This document shows positions 1 to 12,230 of a stretch of 64,000 bases of DNA, piece by piece; positions within the stretch are counted from its first letter, which is position 1; each line of letters begins with the position of its first letter. The translations under genes were made by a program, and so were the position numbers. Under the pieces are notes generated by a model that was not told where the DNA came from, made no database searches, and was given only the letters and a program-made list of their open reading frames with translations. The stretch comes from Flammulina velutipes (Eukaryota > Basidiomycota > Agaricomycetes > Agaricales > Physalacriaceae): the NCBI GenBank assembly GCA_011800155.1, contig CM022375.1, forward strand, positions 62,001-126,000, given 5' to 3'.

Positions 1-294
1 CAGGCAAACATCGGATCACCAGATGGATTATCCAACTGTCTCATCCGCTTTTGCATGGCTAGCAGAACGCTGCGTGGACTGTCGAAGCGCCTGTAAGTCA
101 ATAAGAAGTGAGTAATGTATGTCGGATCTGAATGTGTGTCAGTCGAGGAGGGCCTCGATGAAGAAGATCAAACTTGCCATCCCCGCTGACGGCGAGAAAC
201 AATAGTTTGTCCAAAAGCTCATCCAACGTCGCCCATTGTGCAGGTCGTCTAATGGTAGATGAAGTTTTAGGCTAAGGTAGATATTGTTGGCGAC

Positions 295-2275
295 CTACGT
301 TTCTTTTGCCTTTGGAGGTTTCCGTTCTTCGGAGGCAGCACCTGTTCCGTTCACTTCTTCGGGAGCTGGCGGGTACGAGGCATCGCTGTGAGTGATTTCT
401 GTATGGGAAGCAGGTTCCTCAAGAGTGGTATCCACCTGGTTTTCTGGTAAGGAATTACCGGAGGCTCCCGGCGAGGCTGGCGCCGTATGCGACGTAGGGA
501 TAGTGGGTAAGGCAGCGGAGGTAAGGACAGGCTCCGAGGATTGATCATGGCTCAGAGTTGTGTGTGTGAGAGCTGAAGTCGAAGACACTGTGGGTGTTAC
601 GGTACGCGACCCTTCCCATAATGGTGTAGCGACAAGTTCCGGCGACGCGGAGTTACGATAGTCCTCGAATCTATTTCTCAGTGTTCCTAGCCTCAAGTCA
701 GACAAGAGAAAAAAAGTTGCTCGAGGCTAAGTCTGGACTTACTACGATCGCGCAGGATAGCCTTCAACAGCCAGTCAAATGAACGCCTCATCTTTTCCCT
801 TCCGGATTCAAAGTTATTGGTGACCTCTATGAGGCCCGCGTCATACTGCGAAAAAATTCGCACTGCAGTCTGAGGGTCGACAGCCTTCGGTAGATCAGAC
901 TTGCATGCCACCACGACCAGGGGGAGTTGCAGAGCACCATAATTACCTGTATACACGTTTGAACGGAGTGTAACAAATATAGAAAAGAGGAAGCTCACGT
1001 ATTAAGGCTTCCACGGGCCTGAAGGACGTCTCGTCGGATGCATCGTAGCAAATGAGCGTGCCATCAACCTTTGTCGCGTCTGGTAGGAAGTTGACTGTCG
1101 CCAAACTGGCATCCGGGATTGCACTCGGTATATCGAGCTCAATGACGATCAACGGGCATTCAGGAGAGTCGTCGGTTTTGGAAAGTTTTCCTATCCGACG
1201 AGAATCTGATGTTTGACTGAGGAAGACGCGCGGAGACGAAACGTAAAGACGTACATCGTGATGAAGAATGGGAACCAGGGAGCGAGGCAGTAGGCTCTGA
1301 TAGACCGAAACCTCGAAGACCCTTTCTAATGACCTGTGATTTGCCACATCCAGCAACACCCACCACCACGAGTGTGATTGCGGACGGGTGATCAATCTGA
1401 CGGAATGGTTAATGCGGGAAGCTTGAGATGATAGTAATACATACAGCGGCGCTAGACACGCTGGTATTGATCATCATCCGGCGTGAGCTCGGGGGCATGC
1501 CCAAGCTGCCACTGCGAGATCGCCCCGAGGCGGTCGCTGCGGGTGTGCTCTTCTTGGCGAGCGACTGCAAAGATGAATGGGACTGCATGCGCGGGACGCC
1601 TTCTTGGGTGCTGGAGCTCGTAGAAGAAGATAAGATGCTGCTCATGCTGGACGTGGTGCTGAGGGCGGGAGTCCGAGAGGGCAGAGGTAATTCGCCACCG
1701 CCGACGAAGGATTTGATCTTGTCCTGGCCTTTGAACGACGTCCGTTTGTAGTCATCGATAGACGAATTGAGTACCTCTGAGCGCTCGATATCGGAATCCT
1801 CGGCGACTGAAGTGCGTTCTTCAATTACGGAGCTGACACTTGCGCCGCGTAGTCTGCCACCCAAGCATGTATCGCGGTCCATCTTTTGAGAGGAGTCGAA
1901 GCGCAAATTTTTGGGCGATTCCAAGGCTGCATTTGTCTGACTGCGGTGTTGCCGAGTAGTGGCTGGCAATGGGTCACGTCCATAGTTGACAAAGGAGTCC
2001 ACGGATATGGATTTTCGCAGATTTGAGGGCGACATGGGCATGAGTGTCGAGCCAGAGGCTGATGGTGACTCCTCCTGAGCCAAGGTTACCTGTGAAGGGG
2101 AAGAGAGCGCGGTTGAAAATGAATCCTTGGAAGCGAATGAAGGCGCTGGCGACAGGTCCCCTGCGCTGTACAGCAGTGTAGGAGACAGCAGCGCATTGTC
2201 CTTGACGGTTCTTGGTACGTTGACAGCCAAAGAGTAAGGCGATGATAACAAGGGACCTTGTTCATCGTCTGCCAT
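295..2275 (-). CDS. Ras-like P-loop GTPase with long disordered N- and C-terminal tails
   Basis: Four or five exons on the minus strand. The start chosen is the ATG at 2275 (good context; an in-frame ATG at 2452 is the alternative). The first ~275 residues are Ser/Pro-rich and look disordered. An intron at about 1393-1445 leads into a hydrophobic strand and a P-loop, GVAGCGKS. Later exons give a CYDASDETSF strand and a G4-like CKSD motif, then a ~130-residue Pro/Ser/Thr-rich tail ending in Lys/Glu-rich sequence. Walker A and G4 place it in the small GTPase-like P-loop class. There is no clear DxxG (G3) motif where one is expected, so hydrolysis may be atypical. Exon joins near 1255, 1010 and 700 are approximate. 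No specific orthologue recognised; signalling or polarity would be a guess. Confidence 0.7.
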
Positions 2276-3034
2276 GTTGAAAGCGCTTTGAAAGGCTGGC
2301 TGCAGCTGCTGGTATTCCAGAATACCTGGCCTGCAGCGACGACGATGCGTGACGAACGCGAATCCCGGCGACGACAGGCAATTGCAGGTGAGCAAATGAA
2401 GAAAGAGGTTAGGGAGTTGAGCCATTCGTTCGGTCACACGGTCACGCGGCATCCATCTTGATTAGCCATTCCAAATCATGGTTACTGTCTTGCTCACTGT
2501 ACTCCCAATAATTACCTCTTGGCCTTTATAAAATAATAATATTCCTCCAGAACGACGACGGCCCCCTAGATGCTCGCGAATCTCCCTATGTCTTTGGCCT
2601 TTACCAACACCTCACCAAGGCTCTAGGTACTCTATGACTCTGTCTGCAGCTAGGCCCCCTCCTAAACCGTTGCATAGGATGGAACGTAAAGGTGGTCTTA
2701 CCAAGCTCACAAAAGTCTTGGATCGGTAAACAGCCGCTGCTCCTCGAACCGGGCTGATGTCTATTACTACAGGCAAAGCCTATCACATCAAGGAAGTTAC
2801 CAAGGGGAAATATTACTACTACCCCACGGAACCAGGCGCATATTTGTGCTTTCCTTTCTGCAATGTTGCCCAACAGCTCCTCTAGACGGCTATGGCGAGA
2901 CCTGTCTGACTTCTCGCCCCCTTCGAGACGGAGAGCTAGTGTATTTTAATCTAATAATATGCAAAGGTTATCTCAATAACAGGTATATAAAGTATTAGAA
3001 ACATAGATAGTAAATTCCCTGATGGCCAAGTGGT
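2276..3034. other. Intergenic stretch, no gene recognised
   Basis: This is the 5' flank of the GTPase gene and the 3' flank of the GH16 gene. Short open frames exist on both strands but none has a recognisable domain or continues through plausible introns. A tRNA-like string near 3020 was examined and rejected. Confidence 0.5.
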
Positions 3035-4710
3035 CTAATGTGCTTCCGGGCTGTGTGTAACGCTGGTGCACTGGTCCTTCGCCAAGTAGAAATCTTTCAT
3101 CACAGCTGGAAAACGAGGCGTCGAGATCAGCTTCACTGACGCTCCCCAGGGGAAGTATACGTACTCAACGAGCCATCCAACCAGGGCTTCTCCTTCCCAT
3201 CAGGGAACCAGCCATTGGTACCGCCTACTCCAACGTCGAGGATCAGATAGAACTCTATGGGTCGGTACCGATGAGTATTTTCAAGTATGACGGTGTAGAC
3301 AGACATACTCTGGTCGAACGGTGCGGCTTTCATCCCGTTCACCCATGGGTCGTGTAGCACACTCGACTCCGATCCGTTCATTACTACAGGTGGAAATTCA
3401 CCGCGATCCCAGAAGGACGACCTGATCTTTGTTTCGAGCATGTGGTGAAGGCGCGTGTCGACGTATATCCGGCTGGGAAGAGGGGCTTAGATGAAGGGAC
3501 GAGGTGAGGCGAGGTGAGATTAGGAGACGTACATGAAGTCTTCCGTCCATTCTATAGAGTATGTATGGAACCCCGTGCCGTAGGAGCCACGACGGAGTTT
3601 CCACCATCCGTAGGTTTTGGAGACTGTGTTGAGCCATGTCATGGGCCCCCAGTTGAGCGATCCTCGAAGGTAGTTGGATCCCCTATAAGGCGATGTTACA
3701 TTCTGGAGAGTAGATAGAGCGGGAAGGCGGGACATACTGTTTAGGGTAAGATGGACCGTTGCCTCGTCCTTCCATGACGTCGATTTCGCCTGGATTGATT
3801 ATGTATGAATAGACGACGTAAAGACGACAGCGAAACTTACCACTCAAAGGCCAGGCGCCGTAGGCGTTATCTACTGGAAGCATCCATATAGCAGGCCACA
3901 TCTAGAAAGACTGTCAGTCCAACCGAACGCCATCCCATAAACGCAAGGACCGACCCAGTCTCTGCAAAGGAAACGTCAACAAAAGTCCAGACGCTCTCAA
4001 GAAAGCGAACGACGTACCCGGTTTGCAGCTTTGCGGTGACCTCAACCTTGCCATAGCGAATGCTGGCGCTCTTCCTCGTGCTAAGACGCGCTCTGGACGG
4101 GGTTGATGATGTTCCCAACGGTAGAGTTGCTGATAGCGGAGCAGGCGCGATAATATCCGTCGACGTCGAAGTCGGAATCGGAGCCCATGGCGGTCAAATG
4201 CTCGTGTGTCGAGGACTGGGTATAGGAGAGACCACCGGTGATGTTGAAGGTGCAGTCGGTGATGTTGTATATGTGCCCATCGAGCAGCGCGCCTTGACCG
4301 ATGCTGTCCTCCGTGAGCGTAGGTAAGAGATACAGCTTCCCGTCGTGAACGAAGGAGTTGTTCGGCGAGTTGGTAGTCATTTCGAACTCGCCGTTTCTAC
4401 CAAAAAAAGTTAATGAGACGTGAATGGCAGCAAGAGTCACATAAGCATACCCGAAGCCGCTCATGTCAACTTCTCGGAAGAAGACCCCGTTGTCGCCGAA
4501 GATGTCTTGGTCGGTGTCGAAGTTCACGTCGAGGACGGGGCATAGATTGGATGTGATGAAAGGCACACTGGGGTAGTCGAAGTAACAATTGAGAGCTCCG
4601 CCGACGACCCCGATGAAGGCTACCCTATAGGTGAGAAAGTACGCTAGTTTGTCGTGCTTGTTCCGTTTCCCCATCCAAGGTTTATCCAGGTGACCATCGT
4701 CAACCAGCAT
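3035..4710 (-). CDS. Glycoside hydrolase family 16 membrane-anchored (1,3/1,6)-beta-glucan-active protein
   Basis: Multi-exon minus-strand gene. The ATG at 4710 is followed by a basic segment (KPWMGKRNKHDK) and one transmembrane helix (residues ~25-45), predicting a type II membrane protein with a lumenal or wall-facing GH16 domain. The GH16 signature reads GEIDVMEGRGN after splicing at about 3785-3840, keeping the ExDxxE catalytic pair. Nearby WLWPAIWMLP, the NWGP...W segment and GGTNGWFPDG are typical of the family, which remodels cell-wall beta-glucan. An in-frame stop lies just upstream of the chosen ATG, though an extra 5' exon near 4830 is possible. The last exon runs VMKDFYLAKDQ and then diverges to a TAG at 3035-3037; the usual W.PTW...MVVD.VKMW ending is absent. 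It is divergent from transportin, 291 bp away. Confidence 0.85.
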
Positions 4711-5001
4711 CGTTGATTATTGGCCATGGATATCACCTGGAGATGAGTCAGATGGACGAAAAAAGGAAGAAAAAATTGTGACATACCACAAGCCTGGTTG
4801 ATGAATATCTCGCACGCGCCTTGGTGCATTACTCATGCAATTGGACGGGTTAGGCAAGTCAGACGCACGCAGAATAAAATAGTGCAGGTTTCGCCAAGTG
4901 GCCGGGAAGAGGGCGACTGATCGTCCTCAAATAAATACAAACAAGGACGGCGACCTTTGCTTCCGCCCTCTTCTCTTCCGAGCGCGTTTTCTTGTTGAGG
5001 A
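4711..5001. promoter_or_regulatory. Divergent intergenic promoter region between GH16 and transportin genes
   Basis: A 291 bp gap separates two divergently transcribed, well supported genes, so both core promoters should lie here. The part before the transportin ATG is pyrimidine-rich. No convincing TATA box was seen. A 5' exon of the GH16 gene could occupy part of the gap. Confidence 0.4.
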
Positions 5002-8000
5002 ATGGCATCGTGGACACCCGACCCTAGCGGTCTCGCGCAGATTCTGCAAACAATCCACGAATCGATGGATACGAGCACAGCCGTTCAGAAAAACATAACC
5101 CAAGTACGTAGCACGTCCTACGACCAGTCTATTTGCCCATCCTGCTCTGGTTTCTTTAGAAACTGAACAGTTTCACACTCATATCCGACTACGTGGGCTA
5201 TCTGGCGTACATCCTGTGCTGGATGAGGGACGAGCAGGAAAGGATTCGCAGCGTCGCAGGCTATCTCCTCAAGAACAACTCTCCCCTCATCCTTACGTCG
5301 TCTCCCGAGGTCGCCCAGTTCGTCAAAGCATCCGTCCTCGAAGCCTTCAACGATTCCAATGTCATGATTCGCAACACCGCAGGCCAGGACCTCGTCGCCT
5401 TCCTTGGCATCCTCGAGCCGAAGAACTGGCCAGAGTGCCTGCAGCAGCTCGTAACAATGCTCGATCAGGTCGACAGGCAAGAGGTAAGTGGCGTAGCCGT
5501 ATTCCCCGCCAAATCACCGTTGTTCTAACACTACGTCCAGGCTGCGTTCAACGTCCTCGAAAAAGCATGCGAAGATTATACCCGCCAGATGGACGTCGAG
5601 ATCAACGGGATGCGTCCGCTCGACTACATGATTCCCAAATTCCTCACCCTCACCGACCACCCATCGTCCAAGATGCGATCTCACGCAGTCGCCTGCTTGT
5701 CGTACTTCGTCCCGGAAAATTGCCAAACCCTCTTCGTCCACCTCGATGCCTTCATCGCCGCTCTCTTCAGACGCGCCTCCGACGACGATCCATCTGTCCG
5801 CCGACATGTCTGTCAGGCCCTCGTCTTTATTCTCGCAGCCCATCCAGAGCGTCTCATGCCAGAGATGAACAATGTGGCAGAGTACATGCTCTACTCAACC
5901 AAAGACCAGAATGAGCACGTGGCTCTTGAAGCCTGCGAGTTTTGGCTGACGTTCGCCGAGGACCAAGAACTATCAAGTTATCTCTACCCTCTGCTCGGCA
6001 AGGTCGCGCCTGTCCTGCTCGACTGCATGGTCTACGGCGAGGACGATCTCCTATGGCTCGACACAGAGACAGAAGACACCGCTGTCCCCGATAAAGATAC
6101 CGACATCAAGCCCCGCCACTACGGCGCAAAGTCTCACGGGATCGAGCACCACGACAACCCAGACAAAGCCCCCAAGAACCGTGTCGGGATATATGGCAAA
6201 GAGACGTTCGACGACGATGACGAAGATTTTGACTACAACGACGACTACTTTGGTGACGACATGTCCACCGAATGGAATCTTCGCAAGTGCGCAGCCGCCG
6301 CCCTCGATGTTCTCGCCGTTCGCTTCTCTGGCGATCTCCTGAACGTCCTATTGGGCCCCTTGAAGGATAAACTCTGGAGCACAGATTGGCTTCAGAGGGA
6401 AAGTGGCATCCTCACCCTTGGTGCTATGGCCGAAGGTTGTATCGACGCTATCGAGCCTCATCTCCCCACATTGGTGCCGTATCTGATCAACACCTTGAAT
6501 GATTCCAAGGTAGATATTTTTTTTGCTTTCTTTTTAATATCGCTGACAATCGATGCGCAGCCGTTGGTCCGTTCGATAGCTTGTTGGACGCTGGGCCGAT
6601 ACGCCAGCTGGATGATTCAGCCCTTTTCCGAGGAGCACAAGGTCACATACTTTATTCCAACAATGGAAGGGGTTAGTCACTTAAACTCGTCAAAGCGCTT
6701 ATACTTACCTTTTGGTATAGCTCCTTCGCATGGTTCTCGACAACAACAAGCGCGTTCAAGAAGCTGGCTGCAGCGCCTTCGCGACACTGGAGGAAGATGC
6801 TGGTCCCGAACTCGCCCCGTTCCTCGAACCGGTCCTCCGCAATCTAATATTGGCATTTGAAAAGTACCAGCAAAAGAACATGCTGATCCTCTACGATGCG
6901 GTGTGCACGCTCGCCGATGCTGTTGGTCCCGCCCTCTCGAATCCTGCTTACGTCGAGATCCTCATGCCTCCTCTGACGTCGCGGTTATCGAAACTCAAGA
7001 ATGATGACCTTGACCTGATTCCCCTCCTCGAGGTATGTTGTCATCATTTGCATGTCCACTTTGCTCATCTGTATATTCTAGTGTCTCGCGTCTGTAACGA
7101 TCGCCATGGGCAAGGCGTTCTTTCCTTATGCTGGTCCCGTGTTCGAGCGGTGCACTAGCATCATACACACTTCGCTCCTCCATTACCAGGCGTATCAACA
7201 GAATCACGACCTTGACGAGCCTGACAAGTCTTTCCTCGTCGTCGCCCTCGAGCTTCTTTCCGGCCTCACCCATGGATTGGGAATGTTGCTGGAGCCCATG
7301 ATCCAGGAGACGAATCCAAATCTGCTGCAGCTCTTGACTGTCTGCCTCAAGCATCCCCAGGGGCCCGTTCGACAGTCTGCATACGCACTCGTTGGTGACA
7401 TGGCTATGGGCTGCTTCCCCGTCCTTCGCCCCCATATGCCTGGTATCATGGCCGAGCTTATCTTGCAGCTCGACCCGGAACCGAAGATCGAGTTTATCAG
7501 TGCTTCCAACAACGCTGCTTGGTCGGTTGGCGAAGTTGCCATGCGCTATGGACGAGGTGAATCTATTTTCTCTTCCGTTATCATCGATGTTAACTCGTCT
7601 TCAGATGACTCTGAGTTCCAACAATGGGTCAACCCGCTCATCGCTCGTCTCATTCCCATCCTCTTGCACCCCAAGGCCCCGAGGAGTCTCCTCGAGAACG
7701 CAGCCATTTCGATTGGTCGGATTGGGTTGATGCACCCAACTTTGGTTGCTCCCCATCTGGCCAACTTCGCCCAAGCTTGGTGCCAGGCATTGTACAAAAT
7801 TCGCGACAACGAGGAGAAGGACTCTGCGTTCCGGGGACTGTGTACCATGATCGAGGTCAACCCGGGAGGGATCACCGAGGTTCGTGAATCTCCTTCTACT
7901 AGCGCTGACAATGATGCTAACGATTTCTACAGAGTCTTTTGTGGTTCTGCAATTCGATCGTGTGCTGGAACTCGCCTTCTCCGGAGCTGAACAACATGTT

Positions 8001-8112
8001 CCAGCAACTCCTCCTTGCGTTCAAGAACCACGACGAGGCTGGATGGGCCGGCCAGGTCGCTGCGTTCCCGCCCATCATGCAAGAATGTCTTGCCGCGCGT
8101 TACGGTGTATGA
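5002..8112 (+). CDS. KAP104: Transportin / karyopherin beta-2 (nuclear import receptor)
   Basis: Complete seven-exon gene: 5002-5103, 5160-5483, 5541-6509, 6561-6671, 6721-7032, 7082-7879, 7933-8112. All introns are GT..AG and phase 0, giving about 931 residues, close to the usual transportin length. The protein is a chain of HEAT repeats. Family landmarks are the N-terminal W.P...GL.QIL, NWP in the second exon, [27 protein letters not shown]....[11 protein letters not shown], and the C-terminal FKNHDE...[15 protein letters not shown]. An acidic insert ([17 protein letters not shown]) around residues 370-400 matches the H8 loop that displaces cargo on RanGTP binding. Transportin imports PY-NLS cargo such as hnRNP-type proteins. 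It is the best-supported host gene in the window. Confidence 0.95.
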
Positions 8113-8560
8113 ACTCACTCGCCTTTTTGAATAACGTATTTACTTGCCTCATGTCAGGCCCTTTAGTAGCAATACTATCTCTCTTGTTGTCGTCTATCAC
8201 GTTGTATATTGTAGCTCTCTCACATCTTAGTTCAGTTATCTGTGTATATATCATCAACTGTTTTTGTATGTAGTATCTAGGTAGGTATTCACCCTTGCTG
8301 TTCTAAAAAATGTGACACTGTCAAAATTTGATGCCTACCACTATCTTTAGGATCCTTAATAGGGCTCTTTTGCTTGACATATATTGTGGTGACCGCTGTA
8401 AATTTGATGGAACGTTTAACACTCCAAACGAAGCGATGTCATGTTGTTTGATACTCCATCTTTGATCCTTAATACTATTCAAAATCTACCTCCACCCATA
8501 GACCACCACATTGTGACCTTGTGCTCCTCAGAGAAGGGCTGAGTCGTCCAGCTGGCGTAT
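8113..8560. other. 3' flank of transportin, no gene recognised
   Basis: AT-rich sequence follows the stop codon and presumably contains the 3' UTR and polyadenylation site. No coding signal was seen. Confidence 0.5.
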
Positions 8561-11500
8561 TGGACAAGTTATCAAGCAGACCAACAGCTGTGGATTGATT
8601 GTCAGTGATAGTAAGTCAAGATGGTTCATAAAGTAAGCAGACACATGTAATCCAAAGCAAAGTCGTCTTGTTGTGCGGTTGATGGTCTGTACGTATGGTA
8701 GAAACAGCCGGGGCGCGTAGGAAGTGCACACCAAAAGACGGCAGCACAGCATTTATTTGTCGGGAATGACAGAGGGATCCGTACATGAAGACTGACTGCT
8801 GCGAACGGCGCAAAAGAGCTGGAACAGATTCTGGAGCGCACGAGCGCGATAGTCAATATACAGAACGACGACGACGACGACAAGAGATTGTCATGAAGCT
8901 CCATAATGCAATCACGGAATGGCGACGTAATTCGCTTCAATGTGTCCCAATTGATGTTGAGAGGCAAAAAATTCATTTCGACGAAGGGAGTAGGCAGAGA
9001 GTAGGTAACAAAGGTAACTGATCAATGCGGAAATCGAACACAGTCTCTACCAGGGTGTCCCGAGTCACTTTCCAATGTGCCCGGAATCCATCCAAACGGG
9101 TCAGAACCGAGTTATCTGGAGTCAAATAAGCATAATGTACGGAAATTCAAGAATGACATACCTAGAACTCATTATGCGGTCTGGGGAACCGAAAGGATAT
9201 ATTTCTCCGAGTGGTACATCAAGAGCAACAACTTTGAAGGTCGAAAGCTGAATCCGGGGAGGTCGTTCCATCGATGTGCGCCACACAACATCAATGTTGG
9301 ACATGATCATTCGTGTGGAAACAGGACGTTGACGGCGGAGTGAGTTGATCACTGTGATAGTAAGGGATAATCAGGATATGGGCTCTGGTCCAGTCGCAAA
9401 TCCGAGCCAGCGAGAGAGACGAAATCAGATGTTGGTGGCCAACACATCCTGAAGTGGCTCAGAAATCGGTATTGATACGAGAAGGCGGGGGTGTATATGC
9501 AGATAAAGGATTCTATGGCCTTTTTGGTGCTGATGCGCGTCCTTGAGATGCATGCACTGTAGGTAACAGGGATGAGTAAAATGCCATTGCCATGTCGAGT
9601 ACGTACCGGGACGGTTCCAATGCATGGTGTACAGAGCCCAGCTGGCTGATTATAAGTGCGCCAAGGAAACGAAGGTAGCGAGCGCGGGTGGACGGCGGGC
9701 GAACAGGAGGCGTAGCTCGATATCTGCAGATGTATTGAGAAATGCGGCTGGACGAAAATGGCAGACAAACTGGTCAACGATTGGGTGTGCAGCATCCGGG
9801 AGAGGATCATGAGTGAGATGCAGCCCGTTCGCCGCTAGATGCAAGGAGCTGTGGATGGCATGGCTGTGATGTGGCTGATGAAGGTATGGTTAGAAATGAT
9901 AGAGACACCATGAAAGCACGCACCTCAGACATTGCTAGCCGACTAGCGCCAGAATCCTGCAGCCGTCACTTTGTGATTCATGCATGCATGTCTGCAGAGC
10001 CGTCAGGGAACAAAATCAAGGAGGATGGAAAAGAATGGACAAACGGTATGCGGCACCATAGTGATGAGCGTTCCCCCAAGGGTGAGCTCGAAACGTGGAG
10101 GTTTGTATGACAGAGCATGGTGGGTCGTAGGGTAGTCTTCGGGGAGAAAGACGCGTTAATGAAAGGATAGAGCATCACAATGATGCGCACCTGTGGAATA
10201 TGCGATCAACGTAATTCTGCATCCATCGTTCGACGCCTCAAACTCTTACTGTGCGCGGGAGAGAATAGCCATGCTGAGAAACCGGTTGGGATCCAATGGC
10301 AGCGAGGGTTGACTGACGTCCATTGCTCATGTCGAACAGCCTGCTGTTTCGTGACCAGGTTCGTCTGTAACTTGCTGATACTCTGACGTCGTTCGAAGGC
10401 CCAAAGTTTGAATTAGCATAGCCACTCATCGGCCAGGTCGAGCGATGGAATGCTGGACGAGTTGGGAATGCGTCAACGATGCTGCTGTAGGATTCAATAA
10501 GGCATGCCAAAGCCTGTACAGATGCACGTACCTTCTACAGAGCAATAGGCGACGGCAGCGCAATAAAGCAAGCACTAAAGAGCAGAATCTTGGTGGCGGT
10601 CATGATGGTCCTCGCGGAAGACGCATCGAGTTTGTATCTGTTTTCCAGCACGTTTCTGATGCACTGTTACTACATAGTACTTTGGGAACTCATCCTTGCG
10701 CCGTCGACGGGCTCTCATATGCGCTCCAGCGCTCGTATTTTTACTCTAGATCTATGCAGACATGGCTAAATCTCGATATCAAACATCTCCTGGGGGTATC
10801 CGATCATTTCTACTCCAGGACGTGAGTGCTTTGACGAAACAATTGTATGTTACCAGTAATCTCAGCTCTAGGTGCTCTCTTGCTTTCTTTATTGCGCCTC
10901 TGGTACGTGTAACTCTAAGAAACGGACGATATTGACTAGGGGAGGTTTATTTGCAATATCGACTCAGCGGTTGTATCTGGCGTAGTCCGCCGTTTCTATT
11001 GTGCTTCCGGTTACGCATACCTAGGTTGTGGCTAAAAGAATATTGTACGTCAACGCGACTTTTCGCTGTAAAGTACTTGTCCTCGTGTTCTGCCAACTCG
11101 ACGTTGAAACGGATGCTTGATTTGGAGCGAGAATACCAAAGCAAGTATTGTAAGCAAGTTATCGAAGTACAGGCGCTATGACGATGCTATGGTTCGTCTT
11201 CCGAAATGGCCAGAATCCATGGGAGCAGGCCAGAGCGCGGAAATCCGGAGCAGGGTAAGCATTGTGGACGAAAAGGAACGAACGGCCTACCTAGGGTTCA
11301 TTTTGCGCCCTAGGGAACCAACAGGCCGCGTTTCGCCAAGTCAGATACGAAGGCCAGCAGCTGCGGCGGTCGAGAGGCAATTCCACGCAGGTCGTTCCAT
11401 CGATGTACGCCACACAAGGGGATATCCGAAAGGACAGGAAGCGGCGGCGACGGAAATGACGGACACGAGACATGAACAGCTGCATGCATATACTACGGAT

Positions 11501-12030
11501 TCCGTGCGGATCTGTCCTCCAGCGGGACATTCAAATTTCTGGTAATTCGCCAGTCTTCATTATTACGCGCAGCGGGTGGATACACACCGATATGTAAACA
11601 AAGCATTCTGAGTTCTGCAGTTGGCTGCCCAGGCGCTCAAGTCTACGCGTAAACGTCCGCATCTGCAACGAGAACAACGTTCAACAACGGCAAGAACTGT
11701 TGTCGAAAAAAGGACGCACCTGAGTAACGGCAAGACCGTCAGCAAGCGCGCCGTCGCTTTCCCCGTGCATGACCCTTCTCGTCTCTCAGGTAAATCGTTC
11801 CAGTTGGAGGGCGCGTCGTACGTAGCCACATCCAGAGTACCGCAGGCCTCTATCTGGCGTCTTGGCAGTCGGTGTTCGTCGTTGTCGTCTTGCCATCGTC
11901 GTCTTGCGGTGTCGCTGTCGTCCTATGGTACGGTTGTCGTCGTCTTGTAGCAGTTGTTTTATTATTGTAGTTGTCGTGGTTCGTGCGAGAGAGATACTGG
12001 CTTTGGCTTTGTTTGCCACTGACCTGATCA
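8561..12030 (-). pseudogene. Decayed minus-strand coding region with two partly similar blocks
   Basis: Several minus-strand stretches look like old coding sequence but carry stops and no coherent gene could be built. Two blocks resemble each other: around 9120-9320 and 11190-11420 both contain a nearly identical ~29-base segment (VWRTSMERP in one frame) followed about 80-100 bases on by an apparent splice donor and a second similar exon-like segment. This suggests an old tandem duplication. A stretch near 9590-9760 reads RARYLRFLGALIISQL and could be a membrane helix. Polytopic membrane proteins (including STE3-type receptors) were considered but not supported. Confidence 0.3.
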
Positions 12031-12230
12031 GCCCGCCACACTAATTGGAGATGTGCTCGGGGCTGAAGAACATCCATACTGTAGGTCCCCATGCACGGAG
12101 GCATGCACAGCTTGAGGGGTGAGGTGGTTGATGACCTCCACAGACTGGAAATACCTAGTCTAATGATATAAACCAATTTACTTGCAAGTCTCCGACACCT
12201 TCAGGATGCATAAACGGTTTGTTGATTTCA

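Noticed and set aside
3015..3090. tRNA-like string (GGCCAAGTGGTCTAA resembles a tRNA-Leu/Ser A box)
   Set aside because: No acceptor stem, D-stem or T-loop pairing and no proper B box; the sequence also encodes the last GH16 exon on the other strand.
9349..9810. STE3-type pheromone receptor fragments on the minus strand
   Set aside because: A few words (RARYLRF, a possible WR motif) look suggestive but no consistent seven-helix order, frames contain stops, and key receptor motifs are missing.
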